From Bifidobacterium thermophilum (GTDB lineage: Bacteria; Actinomycetota; Actinomycetes; Actinomycetales; Bifidobacteriaceae), in contig JGZV01000005.1 of assembly GCA_000741495.1 (NCBI GenBank), forward strand, positions 1 to 64,000: a stretch of DNA of 64,000 nt, in the 5' to 3' direction. The notes under the pieces were generated by a model, which had not been told where the DNA came from, ran no database searches, and saw only the letters and a list, made by a program, of their open reading frames with translations. Position numbers and translations under genes: made by a program. Of the stretch, positions 8,695 through 19,264 are shown one piece after another (positions within the stretch are counted from its first letter, which is position 1; the number at the start of each line of letters is the position of its first letter).

Positions 8695-8802
8695 TGTTTT
8701 CTCCTCTGATGTTGACATTCCGTCGCTTATGACGGCGGAAAGACAATAGACGTGATTATAGGAGTTTTGTTAACCGAGCTCACTGCTCTGTCTCAATGTG
8801 AG

Positions 8803-8817
8803 ATGGAACGTTTCCAT
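8803..8817. promoter_or_regulatory. Candidate operator upstream of oppA
   Basis: ATGGAACGTTTCCAT, inverted arms ATGGAA/TTCCAT around CGT, about 110 bp before the oppA start. A second short palindrome (TCTCAATGTGAGA) lies just before it. The CG-centred shape resembles LacI-family sites, but the regulator is not known. Confidence 0.45.
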
Positions 8818-8876
8818 ACAAAAGGGCTAAGAGGGTAATGCAGGGAGGGAAGAGGGGCGGGATGCCGCTGAGAACA

Positions 8877-9422
8877 TCAGTCGAAGCGGACGCCCTCGGG
8901 CTTGCTGGGCAGCGAGTACAGGAATGCTTGGATGATCAGCGAGATGCCGGCCATGCCGAGGCTGACATAGAACAGCGTGAGCAGCATTCCCGGGAAGCTG
9001 TTCGGGTCATGAAAGTCGAGTTTCGGTGGCTCGTGGGGGATGACCATGATCATGCCGATTTCGATGATGACCAGGCCGAACGCAATGACGGCCAGCATCG
9101 CAAGGGCCAGAATGGTGCCGACGTGCCCAAGCAGAAACCACCAGCCGGTGCGGTTGGCATCATGCAGCCTTCTGAAGGAGATGGCCATGATCGGTACCAT
9201 GGTGGCCAGCATCCACAGTATTCCGGACACCGTTCCGGCAGTCGGAATAAGGAATATCAGCACGCTGACCGGAATGAAGAACAGCATGGCGAGCCAGAAC
9301 TCGCGTCTGCTGGAACGCCCCCGAAACTCCATGTAGCCGATGAAAAAACGTTTGACGGCATCAATGAAACCGCAGTGGTAGTCGGGCGTCCATGTGCCGT
9401 TGCCGCTGTAGGGGAATCGCAT
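8877..9422 (-). CDS. DUF805 family membrane protein
   Basis: Integral membrane protein of 181 residues in the DUF805 (YhaH-like) family, function unknown. Family motifs are FFIGYMEFRGRSSRREFW near residue 26 and FRRLHDANRTGWWFLL near residue 83. Four hydrophobic segments can be seen: about residues 45-62, 65-80, 92-125 and 148-170. A short soluble N-terminus (MRFPYSGNGTWTPDYH) precedes them. It is transcribed alone, in the same direction as oppA but separated from it by 182 bp that include the candidate operator, so co-transcription is unlikely. Confidence 0.85.
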   Translation of the reverse strand: MRFPYSGNGTWTPDYHCGFIDAVKRFFIGYMEFRGRSSRREFWLAMLFFIPVSVLIFLIPTAGTVSGILWMLATMVPIMAISFRRLHDANRTGWWFLLGHVGTILALAMLAVIAFGLVIIEIGMIMVIPHEPPKLDFHDPNSFPGMLLTLFYVSLGMAGISLIIQAFLYSLPSKPEGVRFD

Positions 9423-9622
9423 ATTCGTAAAGCCTTCTTCTCAATGAAACGCATACGCTGGATTCGCGTCGCGCGTCCACCGACGGTGGTGTGCGGCCAT
9501 CGTAACATGCTGCTATTCGTCCATAGCGCAACCGTTGCAATCGCAATGATTCGGCGGATTTTCCCGCAATATGGCGTGTGTGGCCGCCCATAGCGTCGGT
9601 CACACACGAAAGACGGAAAACT

Positions 9623-10382
9623 TTAAAGCAAACCGTCCGCTTGCAACGCGTCATGCATACGGTTGAGGCAATCCACCAGCAGCGGATACGGCATCGCCAT
9701 GTTCACGCGCACGCAGCCGGCTTCCGCGCGGCCGCACGAACGGCCGTCGGTCAGCGCCACCTTCGCCTTCTCAAGGAAATACGCGGCCGGATCGTCAATG
9801 CCAAGCGGGCCGAAATCCAGCCATGCGATATACGTGCCGCGCGGGCGAATATAGCCAACGCCCGAGAACCGCGTGTGCATCTGCTTGTCGAACAACCCAA
9901 GATTGCGTCGCACGTAGGAAAGCGCGTCCTGGAACCACGGATCGCCCTCGTTGTAGGCGATGGTGGTGGCGATCGCACCGATCGTGGCGGTCTGATGCTC
10001 GCTCCACTCCGCACGTTCCGCCCACATCTCACGGTCCGCCGGATTCGTCAGCAGCACCTGCGCGCACTTCGTACCCGGAATGTTGAACGACTTCGACGCG
10101 CTGGTAGCGGTCATAGACTGCCGCGCGGCCGCCTCGCTGATGGTCGGATACGGAATATGACGCCCCTCGAACACGAACGGCGCGTGAATCTCATCATTGA
10201 AAATACGCACGTCGTACCGTTCCGCCAGCTCGCACAGCCGCTGCTCCTCGGCCAACGTAAGCACCTTGCCGATTGGATTGTGCGGATTGCACAGCACGAA
10301 CGCATGGCAGCCAGCCGCGAACGCGCGTTCGATGGCGTCGAAATCGAACACCATCAACGGCCAGCTGTTCCTGACGGATATC
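9623..10382 (-). pseudogene. Truncated MalY/PatB-type PLP C-S lyase
   Basis: C-terminal two thirds of a fold-type I aminotransferase-like cystathionine beta-lyase. Present are VLCNPHNPIGKVLT, the helix with IFNDEIHAPFVF, and the PLP-lysine block TATSASKSFNIPGTKC (Lys in SASKSFN). It continues through PRGTYIAWLDFGPLG to a normal C-terminus (DCLNRMHDALQADGLL). The reading frame is open right up to 10382, where the first CRISPR repeat begins. The N-terminal roughly 130-150 residues, including the start and part of the cofactor site, are missing. A gene caller would restart at TTG/ATG around 10357. This is a deletion or recombination boundary, so the enzyme is almost surely inactive. Confidence 0.85.
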
Positions 10383-11084
10383 GTCGCTCTCCTTACGGAG
10401 AGCGTGGATTGAAATACTTATCGTGACGGATTGACGACATTACAGTTAAGTCGCTCTCCTTACGGAGAGCGTGGATTGAAATCACATAGCGCGCGTCGGC
10501 GTCGCCACGTGTCAGGTCGCTCTCCTTACGGAGAGCGTGGATTGAAATCGGCGGCCGCTGTTCGCGCTGTTCGTCGTCCTCAGTCGCTCTCCTTACGGAG
10601 AGCGTGGATTGAAATACCTATTCGGGCGGTGTATTCAGTTTGTATCAGTGTCGCTCTCCTTACGGAGAGCGTGGATTGAAATAGCGTCTCGCAGGCGTTC
10701 GCCGCGCTGACCGAGGTCGCTCTCCTTACGGAGAGCGTGGATTGAAATGCCTTGATAATCTCCTTGGTATCAAAAGCGAAAGTCGCTCTCCTTACGGAGA
10801 GCGTGGATTGAAATTCGCATCGACGTGTTAGACCAGCGCTTGCATGCGGTCGCTCTCCTTACGGAGAGCGTGGATTGAAATATCATCGACGACCAGATGG
10901 CCGACGACAGGCGCAGTCGCTCTCCTTACGGAGAGCGTGGATTGAAATAACGGGGTAGTACTGAAATACTGCATGGCGCGGTGGTCGCTCTCCTTACGGA
11001 GAGCGTGGATTGAAATATCGCCATGCAATCATCCGACTACCTCGCGGTCGGGTCGCTTTCCTTACGGAGAGCGTGGATTGAAAT
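10383..11084 (+). CRISPR. CRISPR array, 11 repeats and 10 spacers, type I-C-like, leaderless
   Basis: Repeats of 33 bp start at 10383, 10450, 10516, 10583, 10650, 10716, 10782, 10849, 10916, 10984 and 11052. Spacers are 33-35 nt. The repeat begins GTCGCTCTCCTTACGG and ends GTGGATTGAAAT; the palindrome CTCTCC/GGAGAG forms the stem, and the 3' handle is that of type I-C systems. All repeats are identical except the last (GTCGCTTTCC), which marks the old, distal end and puts the leader side at 10383. No leader or cas operon is there: the base before the first repeat belongs to the truncated malY/patB gene. Confidence 0.97.
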
Positions 11085-11226
11085 CGACCGGAGCGGGTGC
11101 GCGGCGGCGCTCTGGTGTGTTTCTGCAAGTTGGCATCCACAGTATAGGCACTATTTTTCAGCAGCATAGGCGGCTGGTCTCCAACAGAAACTGCGACGTC
11201 GGAATCCGCCGCCCTTTTCTTCCTAG

Positions 11227-11661
11227 CTATCTGGTCATGAGGGCGTGCTCGCTACGGTAGGAGCCTCCCTCGAATCTGACGAGCCTTCCGTGGTGCACGG
11301 TGCGGTCGATCAACGCGGCGGCCATGTTCTTGTCGCCGAGCACGCGCCCCCAGCCGGAGAACTCGATGTTCATGATATGGACCATGCTTCGGGTCTCGTA
11401 GGAATCCGATATGACCTGGAACAGGAACCTGGAGCCCTCCTTGTCGATCGGCATGTAGCCGAACTCGTCGATGATCAGGAGCCTCGCCCTGGCGATCTGC
11501 CGGAGCTCCGTGTCGAGCCGGTCTTCCCGTTTCGCGCGGCGCAGCATCATAAGCAGCCCGGTCGCGGTGAAGAACCTGACAGGTATCGCGCGCATGCACG
11601 CGAGCCTGCCCAACGCGACCGCGAGATGCGTCTTGCCGGTGCCGACTGGCTCGTAGAGCAC
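11227..11661 (-). pseudogene. istB: IS21 IstB ATPase, 5' end cut by an IS3 fragment
   Basis: AAA+ ATPase helper of IS21 transposition, missing its N-terminal roughly 95 residues. It begins at the Walker A region (EPVGTGKTHLAVALGRLA), has Walker B LLIIDEFGYMPIDKEG and the C-terminal block TVHHGRLVRFEGGSYR. The frame is open into the neighbouring DNA, where the sequence changes at about 11662 to the end of an IS3 element. So the IS3 fragment interrupted istB. The 3' end at 11227 looks intact. Confidence 0.8.
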
Positions 11662-11664
11662 GAG

Positions 11665-12300
11665 TGGATTGGCAACGGTGTGTTGGACGGTTTCTTAGAG
11701 GACGAGTCCCTGTTCGGTGAATTCCTTCGGACTCCGGTATCCGAGGGTGGAGTGGAGCCGCTGGTTGTCGGACCACCACACGTAGTCGTTTAGGTCATGC
11801 CTCAGCTGCTCGATCGTGGTGTAGTGGTTCCGGTACACGAGCTCCTTCCTCAGCAGTCTGTTCGTCGATTCTGCCACGGCGTTGTCGTAGGGGTTGCCCT
11901 TGCGCGACAGCGATCTTTTGATGTCGAACACGTCGAGCAGCTCGTCGATCCTCGTGTTGTCGAACTCGCTGCCCCGGTCGGTGTGGAACACCTGGACGTC
12001 CGTCAGCGGGAAGTCGAGGGTGGCGAACGCGGCCAGCACCAGGCCCGCGTCGCGGGGCCGCCCGACGGAATGGCCGACGATGCCCCTGTTCGCCAGGCCG
12101 CATCCCGTGTGGTTCGGACCGTCTGCGCGCGTACGCGCCCACATGCCCCGTTCGCGCATGATGCCGCCGACGCGCCTCCCGGACGCGGTGACGCCCCTCC
12201 TTTCCGGGCGGCCCTGATTGGATATCTGCTTGTTTTGAGGCCATCGTTATTGCGTATCGAGGCCACCGTGTGGCTGTCTCCAAGAAAACGTCCGTAGCCC
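11665..12300 (-). mobile_element. IS3-family element remnant, both ends present, 5' half deleted
   Basis: Bounded by the inverted ends at 11683-11700 and 12277-12300. At about 640 bp it is roughly half the length of an intact IS3 element. Only the C-terminal part of orfB lies between the ends, so there is a large internal deletion. The right part is nearly identical to 3223-3495. Confidence 0.7.
11695..12159 (-). pseudogene. IS3-family OrfB integrase, C-terminal fragment
   Basis: A 154-residue frame with the second half of an IS3-family rve integrase. DFPLTDVQVFHTDRGSEF contains the second catalytic D, and KGNPYDNAVAESTNRLLRKE the final E, followed by the conserved tail DYVWWSDNQRLHSTLGYRSP. 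The first catalytic aspartate region is lost: the sequence jumps from an N-terminal helical segment (GGIMRERGMWARTRADGPNH) to IVGHSVGRPRDAGLVLAAF. Weak homology continues upstream to about 12215 in the same frame without a start. Inactive. Confidence 0.8.
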
Positions 12301-12437
12301 TCTGTGTTGTTTGTGTTCAATTAGTTGTTGTGGGTCTGGTCACGATGATTTTTCGGGTTTAGGCGGAGCATGCCGACCACGGAATGGTCTTAACTGGATG
12401 GTGCTTGTATCTCCGCCAGAAAGGACCGGAAAGGATT

Positions 12438-13940
12438 ATGACCGGCATGCCCCAAGTACAGTCTATCCGTCGTTTGCGGCGGAACGGGGAATCCGTCGCG
12501 TCGATCGCGCGGAAAACACATGCCGGCGGAGCGACGGTGCGTAAGTACCTCGCGAAGGAGGATCTGTCGGCCGTGCCGTCGGCGGGAAAGCCGCGCGCGT
12601 CGGCGGTCGGACCGTATCTGCCCGCGGTCGGGCAGTGGCTCGCGGAGGATCGCGCGAACTGGCGCAGGCAGCGGCATACCGCGACCAGGATCTGGGAGCG
12701 GTCGGGGGACGGGCATGGCGCGGAGGTCTCCCTGTCCACGGTGACGCGGGCGGTGGCGCGGCCCGGGCGCGGGTTCGCGGCGGAGCGTGACGAGGCGTTC
12801 ATGGACCTGGTATGGCACCCGGGCGAGGCGCAGGCCGATTTCGGCGAGGTCGACGTGCTGTTGCGCGGCGTGGTGCAGCGGATGCATCATTTCGTGCCTG
12901 GTTTCCCGTACTCGAACGTCGGTCTGGTGCAGTCGGTGCCGGGCGGGAACGCTGAGTGCACGTGCCTGGCGTCGCGCAACCTGTTCGAGTGGCTGGGCGG
13001 TGTGCCGGAGCGGATCGTGTTCGATAACGCCGCCGGCGTGGGCCATAAGGGGTACGGGGAGCGCGAGCCGCGCCTGACGCACCTGTTCCAGGCCTTCCAG
13101 GCGCATTACGGGTTCGATTGTTCGTTCTGCAACCCGTATTCCGGTCATGAGAGGGCGCGGTGGAGTCCAAGGTCGGCATGGTGCGGCGCAAGCTGTTCGT
13201 GCCCCCGGCCGAGCGTATGGAGCCTGGAGAACTTCAACGCCGGGCTGCCGGACCGGTGCCTGGAGCTGGCCGCGAAACCGCATTACCGCAAGGACACGGA
13301 GGAACGTGGCCTGTTCTCCGAGGACCGTGCGGCGCTGCTGCCGTTGCCCGGGGAAGCGTTTTCGACGTCGGCCGCGTGGCGGCATATGAAGGCCGACCGG
13401 TACGGCGTGGCCGCGCTCGAGGGACGGCATCGCTGTTCCGCGGACCGGGCGGACGCGGGCAGAGAGGTGATCGTGGGCCTCCGCGCGCTCGAGGCCCGGG
13501 GGTCCTCGACTCGTCGGGCAAGGCACCTGGCGACCCATCCTCGGGCGTACGGCCAGGCCAGCACGAACAGCGAGGACCCGTCCATGCAGTTGGCGCTGCT
13601 GTGCAACAAGCCCGCGTCCTGGCCCAACAGCCGGGTGCGTGACGCGTTGCCGGACCCGTTGCGGGAATGGCTGGATCGGCAGGACAGACAGACACGCAAC
13701 GAGGCGCTGCAGCCCCTCAAACGCGTTGACAGGGAATCCGGGTGGGCGAACGCGGTCGAGGCGATGCTTTCCATCCTCGAATCGACCGGCGGGGCGGACC
13801 GCGCCGGTGCCGCACTGCTCGCGGCCAGGCTCGCCGAGGGCGTGGCGGGTATCGAATACGACGATGACAGGCCGGATCCGGGTGAATACGACATCGCGTC
13901 CGCTGGGGACGCCGGCGTGCAAGGAGGCGGGCGACGGGCA
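12438..13940 (+). pseudogene. istA: IS21 IstA with compensating frame shifts
   Basis: Start ATG at 12438 with AAAGGA upstream. HTH (RRNGESVASIARKTHAGGAT), QADFGEVDV with the first D and IVFDNAAGVGHKG with the second are in frame. At about 13151 one base is missing (GAGAGGGC instead of a GAGAAGGGC-type sequence), so the following 24 or so codons are read in the wrong phase. At about 13224 two more bases are missing, which restores the frame at LENFNAGLPDRCLEL. The lost block, readable in another phase as VESKVGMVRRKLFVPP, holds the third catalytic residue. The frame has lost its stop and continues past the istB start to 14291. So this is an open but catalytically dead frame. Confidence 0.75.
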
Positions 13941-14695
13941 CGAAGACGGACGAAGGGCTCTACGAGAAGGCCCGCAAGCTGTTCATCTCCAAGGCGAGCA
14001 TCGACGAATTCGCCGGCTGGGCCACGCCCCGCCAGGTCGACGCCGTCCACCGACTGCTCGACACGGAACTGGCGAACAGGGAACGCGCGAGGCACGACAG
14101 GCTCCTGCGCCGCGCCCGGTTCCCCGTCGTCAAGGGTCTCGACGGCTACGACTTCACGAACGCCGGGCTCCCCCGACGGCTACACGCCCGGACGAGCTCC
14201 TGGGACTCGGTTTCATCCCGCGCGCAGGACCTGGTGTTCTACGGCAAGACCGGGCGCGGAAAGACACATCTCGCAATCGGGCTGGGCATGAAAGCGATCG
14301 ACATGGGGCTGGGCGTGCGGTTCCATCAGACCGCCGAGCTCGTCCTCCAGCTGGGCAAGGCCAAACGCGACGGCACGCTCGAGACGATGCTCCGGGACAT
14401 CGGCCGTGCCGACCTGATCATACTGGACGAGTTCGGCTACGTACCTTCGACATCGACGGGGCGCGCCTGCCCTGACCGGATCATCGCGGGCAGCTACGAA
14501 AGACGGAGCACCATCTCCGCCACGAACATCGAGTCCGGCAAATGGGGCACGGTCTTCGCGGACGACAAACTCGCCGCCGCGACCGGCGACCGCATCGTGC
14601 ACCACGGGCGGCTCCTCGAGTCCGCGGGCCAGAGCCGCCGCGCCGGCGAGGCCCTCATGTTCGGCAGGAACACCTCCGCGCAACCAGAAAAATAA
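13934..14695 (+). pseudogene. istB: IS21 IstB, decayed
   Basis: AAGGAGG is followed eight bases later by ACG where the family has ATG, then TKTDEGLYEKARKLFISKAS, so the start codon appears mutated. Walker A (FYGKTGRGKTHLAIGLGMK) and Walker B (LIILDEFGYVP) are intact. Two segments are out of phase but end back in frame: about 14172-14222 (three single-base insertions) and about 14448-14475 (minus one, plus one), the latter changing the family FDIDGARLLYRI block. The end NTSAQPEK is normal. From 14234 a GTG start would give a 153-residue fragment. Confidence 0.75.
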
Positions 14696-14843
14696 GGGAA
14701 ATGCATGCAACTGCCTAAACCCGAAAAAAAATACATGACTAAACACGAAACACCGACTTGACGAAATACAAAATAATCAGGCGAACAGCCAGGCGAACGC
14801 GGAGACACCCAGTCGGACGAACGGCCGGACGAGCCGTACTGTG

Positions 14844-15002
14844 CTACTGCCGTTTCGTGCGCGACTGCCACCACCAGCCGACGATGTCAAGAATCATGCC
14901 GGCCGCCGCGATGATGATGATTGGAACGTCGTGGTCCCTTACGCCGGAGACGATCAGCAGTATGCCCAGTGCAATCTGCGCGACGAACAGGCCTTTGTTC
15001 AT
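14844..15002 (-). CDS. Small hydrophobic membrane protein, 52 residues
   Basis: Start ATG at 15002 is preceded by AGGAGGGAC at ideal spacing. The product begins MNKGLFVAQIALGILLIVSG, continues VRDHDVPIIIIAAAGMILDI and ends VGWWWQSRTKRQ. Two hydrophobic helices separated by a charged turn, with a basic C-terminus, suggest a two-pass inner-membrane protein. I do not recognise a family. It lies between the IS21 right end and tRNA-Gly and is transcribed against both. The good ribosome site and protein-like codon use support it despite its size. Confidence 0.7.
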   Translation of the reverse strand: MNKGLFVAQIALGILLIVSGVRDHDVPIIIIAAAGMILDIVGWWWQSRTKRQ

Positions 15003-15170
15003 ATGTCCCTCCTGATGTCGTGCTGTTTCAGCAAGTGTTGTTTCAACGATAGTCCTAGGGGTTCGGCGGCGGTGTCAGCGTCCCGGGTAGTGGTCCCGCG
15101 CGGACAGGATGCGCAAATCGGCGCGCTGTGGTAAAGTGCTTACTTGTATGTGCGGCTTTGCCGTGCATCT

Positions 15171-15241
15171 GCGGATGTAGTTCATCGGTAGAATGGAAGC
15201 TTCCCAAGCTTCAGAGGCGGGTTCGACTCCCGTCATCCGCT
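15171..15241 (+). tRNA. tRNA-Gly (anticodon CCC)
   Basis: Full cloverleaf: acceptor GCGGATG/CATCCGC, anticodon arm GAAGC-TTCCCAA-GCTTC with CCC at positions 34-36, T-arm GCGGGTTCGACTCCCGT, discriminator T. No encoded CCA. Confidence 0.97.
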
Positions 15242-15564
15242 CTCGCGATCGCGGTACCGGCTTGGTGCCGCGATTTTTCGTATCTTGGCGACTCTCGCCT
15301 TCCCAAATCGGTTGCGCTGGGCGGGGTGTAAACGTAACCGGTTCGAGCAGGCGAGCAGGTGGAGGAGCGCGATGCGGCACGACTCATCCGCTGAGGCATG
15401 CTGCTCTCGATGCCGGTGTTCGCTACCCGTTGTGTGAGCGAATCCTCGCACGGTGACCTGTGGCGAGCGGAGAACGGGCTGATTCGGGTCTTTGGGGTGC
15501 CATTGTGTGAGCCAATCCTCACAAAGACACGCTTTGGGTGGCCTGATTCGCTGATTCGGGCGCT
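15242..15564. other. Intergenic stretch with two family-C palindromes
   Basis: No gene seen. It holds GTGTGAGCGAATCCTCGCAC (15432-15451) and TGTGAGCCAATCCTCACA (about 15505-15523), copies of a dispersed palindrome also found near 28.5 kb and 53 kb. Confidence 0.55.
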
Positions 15565-16338
15565 CTACCGCCCGCGATCGTACCGGTCCATGATCCGCAG
15601 TTGTGCACTCCACGGCAGGAATCGCGCGGTGAACAGCCCGACTTTCACCTGCCAGGTCGGCACGATGATGAGCTTGCCGGCCAGCGTCTTGTCGATCGCA
15701 TACCTTGCGACCGCGCGGCTGGATGCGCCCGGCGTGAGGAATTCCCCGCCCGCGGTCGCGTTGAAATGCGTGTTGACCGGTCCAGGGCATAGCGCGCTCA
15801 CGGTGACGGGAACGCGGTCGCGCCGAAGCTCCTGCGCTACGGCCAGCGTGAGTTTGAGCGTGTAGTTCTTGGTCGCGTAGTAGGTGGCGAGCCGCGGTCC
15901 GGCGAGGAATCCGGCGGCGCTGCACACGTTGAGCAGCCGGCAGTGCCCGTCGCGTCTGAACTTGCGGACGAACAGTTTGGTGAGTACGTGGTAGGAGACC
16001 ACGTTGAGGTTGATCATTTCGAGCTCGCGGTCCAGCGGGGTGTCGGTGAAGTCGCCGAACAGGCCGAATCCGGCGTTGTTGACGAGCAGGTCGATGCGTT
16101 CGTCACGGTAGCGTGCGAACAGTTGCTCGCACGCGCTGCGCTGCGCCAAATCAAGCGCGACGGTTTCGACAGTGACGTTGTTGCCGTGCGCGGCGGCGAT
16201 TCGTCGCGCTTCTTGCGCCACATTGTCCAGACGCGCCTGATTGCGTGCCACGAGCGCGAGATTGTATCCGAGTTCGGCAAGATACAGCGCCATATCGCGT
16301 CCCAATCCGCTCGACGCCCCGGTGACGATTGCCTTCAT
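15565..16338 (-). CDS. Short-chain dehydrogenase/reductase
   Basis: A classical SDR oxidoreductase of 257 residues. The cofactor site MKAIVTGASSGLGRDMALYL (TGxxxGxG) opens the protein, LVNNAGFGLFG is the NNAG motif, and the active site is SAAGF with YYATKNYTLK (Tyr-x3-Lys). PGPVNTHF is the usual loop after strand 6. Substrate cannot be told from sequence. I start at 16338 because AAGGAG sits just upstream; longer in-frame starts lie in non-coding DNA. It is followed about 110 bp away by the aldolase gene on the same strand but has its own spacing, so an operon is possible but not shown. Confidence 0.9.
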   Translation of the reverse strand: MKAIVTGASSGLGRDMALYLAELGYNLALVARNQARLDNVAQEARRIAAAHGNNVTVETVALDLAQRSACEQLFARYRDERIDLLVNNAGFGLFGDFTDTPLDRELEMINLNVVSYHVLTKLFVRKFRRDGHCRLLNVCSAAGFLAGPRLATYYATKNYTLKLTLAVAQELRRDRVPVTVSALCPGPVNTHFNATAGGEFLTPGASSRAVARYAIDKTLAGKLIIVPTWQVKVGLFTARFLPWSAQLRIMDRYDRGR

Positions 16339-16451
16339 TGCAGCTCCTTCGCTGGTTGATATCCTGCCTCGGCCAACACTGACGGACCGTGAGCGTCGGC
16401 AGTGGGCTATGATTCCGCCTCTGCCGACGCACAATCCCCAAACACAGCAGC

Positions 16452-17528
<1,077 letters not shown>

Positions 17529-17658
17529 GATTCCATTATCCCGCATGTGATGGCACCAGCATGGTTCGAACACGGTGTGTTGTTTTTGCGAGAGGCGATA
17601 TACAAAACCCCCGTCGTGTGTGACAATACCGTAACAGGATTGTAAGGATGGAAGGTCA

Positions 17659-18903
17659 ATGAAGGAAGTAGAAGAGCTTTCGTTCGGTGATAGCGCTATC
17701 GGTGCGAGCGAGCGTAAGCGTCGGCCTTGGTTGGGGCGGCTTATTGCGGCACTGGTGGTGATTGTGCTTCTAGTCGTGTGCGGGAGCGCGTGGGCGTGGG
17801 AGGCACGGTTGCGTCATATCATCGTGTTCGTCAACGGTCAGCAGGTGGAGATTTCCGCTGGTACAACGGCGAAGCAGCTGCTCAGCGCCCATGATGATTT
17901 TGGTGCGCACCCGGGCAAACTGCTCGCAGTGGACGGCAGTGTGTTGAAAACGACGGGAGGGCACCCGGTGTCGCTGACGGTTGATGATCAGCAGGTTGAC
18001 CCTTCGGATTGGGGTAATACGCGGTTTTCCGGGAACACGCAGATCAGCGTCACGTCCGGCGGTGACGTGACCGAAGGCCATACGACCGACTATGAGACGG
18101 TTCCGCATGGTATTACGGTCAATATCGCCGGCGGTGTCATCCAAATGGTCAAAACCCGCGGCCAGGACGGCAAGCGTGAAATCTGGGTGGGCGACGTGTC
18201 CAAGAAGCGCATCGCCAAACGGATGGCCAAGCAGATGGTGGATACGCAGATTGTCGGCGTATCGCCGCGTCCTGAAGGCCATAAGGTCATTGCGCTGACG
18301 TTCGATGACGGCCCGAGCGGTCAGTACACCGCTCCGATTCTCGACATTCTCAAGCAAAAGGGCGTGAAGGCGACGTTCTTCGACGTGGGCCAGTATTCGG
18401 TGCAGTACTCGGCTTTGGAGAAGCGGATGGTCGCGGAAGGCCATGAGGTCGCGAGCCACAGCAACACGCACCCGTTTATGCCGAAGATGAAGCGTGACGC
18501 GTTGCGTGCGGAAATCAACGCCGGGTTCGCCAATATGAAGAAGGCATCCGGCGTGAGCACGCGTATGATGCGCTCGCCGTACGGTTCGTTCACGGTGGAC
18601 CAGTGGAAGGACGTGTACGACCTGATTGATTACAACGTGTTGTGGAGCATCGATACGGAGGATTGGCGGCATCCCGGCGCTCAAGCGATTCATGACGCGG
18701 TGCTCAACCACGCGTACAACGGCGCGGTGGTGCTCATGCACGACGGCGGCGGTAATCGTGACCAGGATATCGAGGCCCTGCCCGGCATCATTGACGACCT
18801 CAAAGCGCAAGGCTACGAGTTCGTGACCATCAGCGGCCTGCTCAAACTCGCCGGCGTCAGCGCCGCCCCGCTCGCCGATAAAGGCGGCGACGCGAAAAAG
18901 TAG
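17659..18903 (+). CDS. Membrane-anchored polysaccharide deacetylase
   Basis: 414 residues. A charged N-terminus (to RKRRPW) and one transmembrane helix at about 26-47 (IAALVVIVLLVVCGSAWAW) anchor it outside the cell. Residues 50-200 form a beta-rich region (IIVFVNGQQVEISAGTTAKQ) resembling domains found before NodB in actinobacterial cell-wall enzymes. The NodB catalytic domain starts near 208: IALTFDDGPSGQYT supplies the base and a metal Asp, and SHSNTHPF the two metal His. SPYGSF and WSIDTEDW follow, and LMHDGGG near the end carries the last catalytic His. It probably removes acetyl groups from peptidoglycan or another wall polymer. GGAAGGTC precedes the ATG. Confidence 0.9.
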   Translation: MKEVEELSFGDSAIGASERKRRPWLGRLIAALVVIVLLVVCGSAWAWEARLRHIIVFVNGQQVEISAGTTAKQLLSAHDDFGAHPGKLLAVDGSVLKTTGGHPVSLTVDDQQVDPSDWGNTRFSGNTQISVTSGGDVTEGHTTDYETVPHGITVNIAGGVIQMVKTRGQDGKREIWVGDVSKKRIAKRMAKQMVDTQIVGVSPRPEGHKVIALTFDDGPSGQYTAPILDILKQKGVKATFFDVGQYSVQYSALEKRMVAEGHEVASHSNTHPFMPKMKRDALRAEINAGFANMKKASGVSTRMMRSPYGSFTVDQWKDVYDLIDYNVLWSIDTEDWRHPGAQAIHDAVLNHAYNGAVVLMHDGGGNRDQDIEALPGIIDDLKAQGYEFVTISGLLKLAGVSAAPLADKGGDAKK

Positions 18904-18937
18904 GTGGCGCGGCGGGCGCCCGTGGGCGTTGCCCGCC

Positions 18938-19053
18938 AATTGGTCACGCACTGCGTGACGAATTGAGTGTCGGTAGAAGGCAGGAGAAGAGTGTGCAGGC
19001 TGTTACGAGTTTGCAGTGCACCGCCGAATTGGTCACGCACTGTGTGACCAATT
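18938..19053. repeat. Two copies of a TTGGTCACGCA palindrome (family D)
   Basis: AATTGGTCACGCACTGCGTG with its partner arm at 18938-18964 and a closer-to-perfect copy at 19027-19053, 89 bp apart. Each forms a stem with the arms AATTGGTCACRCA and TGYGTGACCAATT. They lie after the deacetylase gene and may act as terminators or processing sites. Confidence 0.7.
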
Positions 19054-19109
19054 GGGCGGCGATTCTGACAGCCGACTCCGTGATAGGAAAGTTCCGTCGC
19101 TCACTCACC

Positions 19110-19155
19110 CACAAACTGGTTACGCTGGGGCGCCTCTCAGCGTAACCAGTTTGTG
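19110..19155. terminator. Long hairpin, family-B palindrome
   Basis: An 18-bp perfect stem CACAAACTGGTTACGCTG / CAGCGTAACCAGTTTGTG with a 10-nt loop. A shortened copy lies at 49476-49515. It is followed by a half-arm of family A (CTTCCGCCGACGCTGA, about 19163). There is no long T-run. Confidence 0.65.
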
Positions 19156-19264
19156 TATTCTCACCTTCCGCCGACGCTGAGTCAGCTAAGCCACCCACAC
19201 CACCCGGTAGAGGGGATACGGTAATCTGTGGGCGGCGGAATCATGCGTTTTGCGGAGGTGCATC

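Larger units (their letters stand above)
12349..14770 (+). mobile_element. Degenerate IS21-family element
   Basis: Inverted copies of TTTTTCGGGTTTAGGC at 12349-12364 (left) and GCCTAAACCCGAAAAA at 14713-14728 (right) enclose istA and istB in the normal order. The right end is duplicated at 2977-3160. Both genes carry frame errors. Confidence 0.75.

Noticed and set aside
4469..10382. cas genes near the CRISPR loci
   Set aside because: No Cas3, Cas5, Cas7, Cas8c, Cas1 or Cas2-like frame occurs anywhere in the window.
12390..13922. Minus-strand frame of 510 codons
   Set aside because: Antisense of istA; composition is not protein-like and it has no start signal.
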